Of a DNA stretch of 6,295 nt, positions 5,784 to 6,295 are shown piece after piece. The DNA is taken from assembly GCA_028287665.1 (NCBI GenBank), contig JAQBPF010000391.1, forward strand, positions 1 through 6,295, read 5' to 3'. Under the pieces are notes generated by a model. It was not told where the DNA came from and made no database searches. It saw only the letters and a list, made by a program, of their open reading frames with translations. This stretch comes from Deinococcus sp. (lineage in GTDB: Bacteria > Deinococcota > Deinococci > Deinococcales > Deinococcaceae). Each line of letters begins with the position of its first letter. Position 1 is the stretch's first letter. Position numbers and translations under genes: made by a program.

Positions 5784-6295
5784 TTACGCTCCACCCGGCA
5801 CCCCCGCCTCGGCAAAGGTTCGCATTTCCCGCAAAGTGGCCGCTGCGGCCAGCAACATCGGCGCGGCCAGCACGCCCCCGGTGCCCTCGCCCAGACGCAG
5901 GCCCAGCCGGAACATCGGTTTCAGATTCAGGTGCGCCAATTGCGCCGCGTGGCCCACTTCGGCGCATTCTCCGGCGGCAAACAGGAAGTCGGCCAGGGCG
6001 GGGGCCAGCGCCACACCCAGCAGGGCCGCGCTGCCTTCTACAAAACCGTCCAGAATCACGGCCCGGCCCAGCGCCGCCGCCTGAAGCATCATGCCCAGCA
6101 TCGCCACGATCTCGAAGCCGCCCAGATCGGCCAGCACGCCCAGCGGGTCGGCAGGGTCGCTGCCGCCGCGTGCCAGTGCAGCACGCACGGCGGCCACTTT
6201 GCGCTCCAGCGTGGCGTCGTCTACGCCGGTGCCTCGTCCGGTCACGGCAGCGGCCTCCAGGCCCAGCATGCGGGCAGTCAGGGCGGCGGCGGGCG
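5784..6295 (-). CDS. cobT: Nicotinate-nucleotide:dimethylbenzimidazole phosphoribosyltransferase, C-terminal part (5' end outside the window)
   Basis: CobT transfers phosphoribose from nicotinate mononucleotide to the lower-ligand base (dimethylbenzimidazole or similar) to make the alpha-ribotide used in the nucleotide loop of cobamides. About 170 of the usual 350 residues are present; the frame stays open to the window edge, so it is truncated by the window and not broken. From the Met at 6269 as residue 1, motifs are VTGRGTGVDD (9-18), GGFEIVAM (50-57), ILDGF (72-76), AEVGH (103-107), LRLGEGTGG (124-132) and the C-terminal MRTFAEAGV. Glu128 in RLGEGTG corresponds by position to the general-base Glu of Salmonella CobT. 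The usual HxSxEPGH motif is altered: Gly and Val replace the first His and the Pro. It is followed after 152 nt by the 83-residue gene and trpF on the same strand. Other cobalamin genes are probably to the right. Confidence 0.93.
   Translation of the reverse strand, partial: PAAALTARMLGLEAAAVTGRGTGVDDATLERKVAAVRAALARGGSDPADPLGVLADLGGFEIVAMLGMMLQAAALGRAVILDGFVEGSAALLGVALAPALADFLFAAGECAEVGHAAQLAHLNLKPMFRLGLRLGEGTGGVLAAPMLLAAAATLREMRTFAEAGVPGGA

Noticed and set aside
5401..6084. Rightward open frame (227 codons) opposite the 83-residue gene and cobT
   Set aside because: Antisense shadow; contradicts the clear CobT motifs on the other strand.

Overview
The window suggests a Deinococcus-type bacterium (Deinococcota). 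The evidence is GC-rich coding sequence, several genes that seem to start directly at the transcription start with a TANNNT -10 box 5-6 nt before the ATG (the leaderless arrangement known from Deinococcus), and a mix of housekeeping and accessory enzymes. This is inference; no rRNA or other phylogenetic marker is present.

Layout. Positions 1-690 (+) hold the C-terminal catalytic part of a sensor histidine kinase, cut by the left edge. Positions 691-1000 have no gene and hold several inverted repeats between two convergent genes. A leftward block follows: a nitrilase-superfamily amidohydrolase (3557-2649), a GNAT acetyltransferase overlapping it by ATGA (2652-2137), and an MccF-like LD-carboxypeptidase (2062-1001) with its own candidate promoter. 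A 115-nt divergent region (3558-3672) carries two candidate leaderless promoters and a nested inverted repeat. To its right, a short stand-alone metalloenzyme of the alkaline phosphatase / independent phosphoglycerate mutase superfamily runs rightward (3673-4554). The last block runs leftward: cobT (cut by the right edge, ends 5784), an unrecognised 83-residue protein (5631-5380) and trpF (5383-4733), the last two overlapping by ATGA.

The most striking feature is the 178-nt gap between the convergent ends of the metalloenzyme gene and trpF (4555-4732). It is about 46% GC by hand count, clearly lower than the genes around it. It holds four perfect copies of the DnaA box TTATCCACA, one TTGTCCACA variant and one degenerate copy, arranged as two sub-clusters at the gap ends. 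Between them lie a hairpin and a 13-bp tandem repeat. No dnaA, dnaN or other origin-linked gene is nearby, so this looks like a DnaA-box cluster outside the standard origin, such as a titration or reactivation site or an accessory origin.

The genes do not form one obvious pathway. TrpF (tryptophan synthesis) and CobT (cobamide lower-ligand activation) are metabolic. The amidohydrolase-GNAT pair is probably translationally coupled and may share a small-molecule substrate. The LD-carboxypeptidase could act in murein recycling or in cleaving toxic peptidyl or aminoacyl nucleotides.
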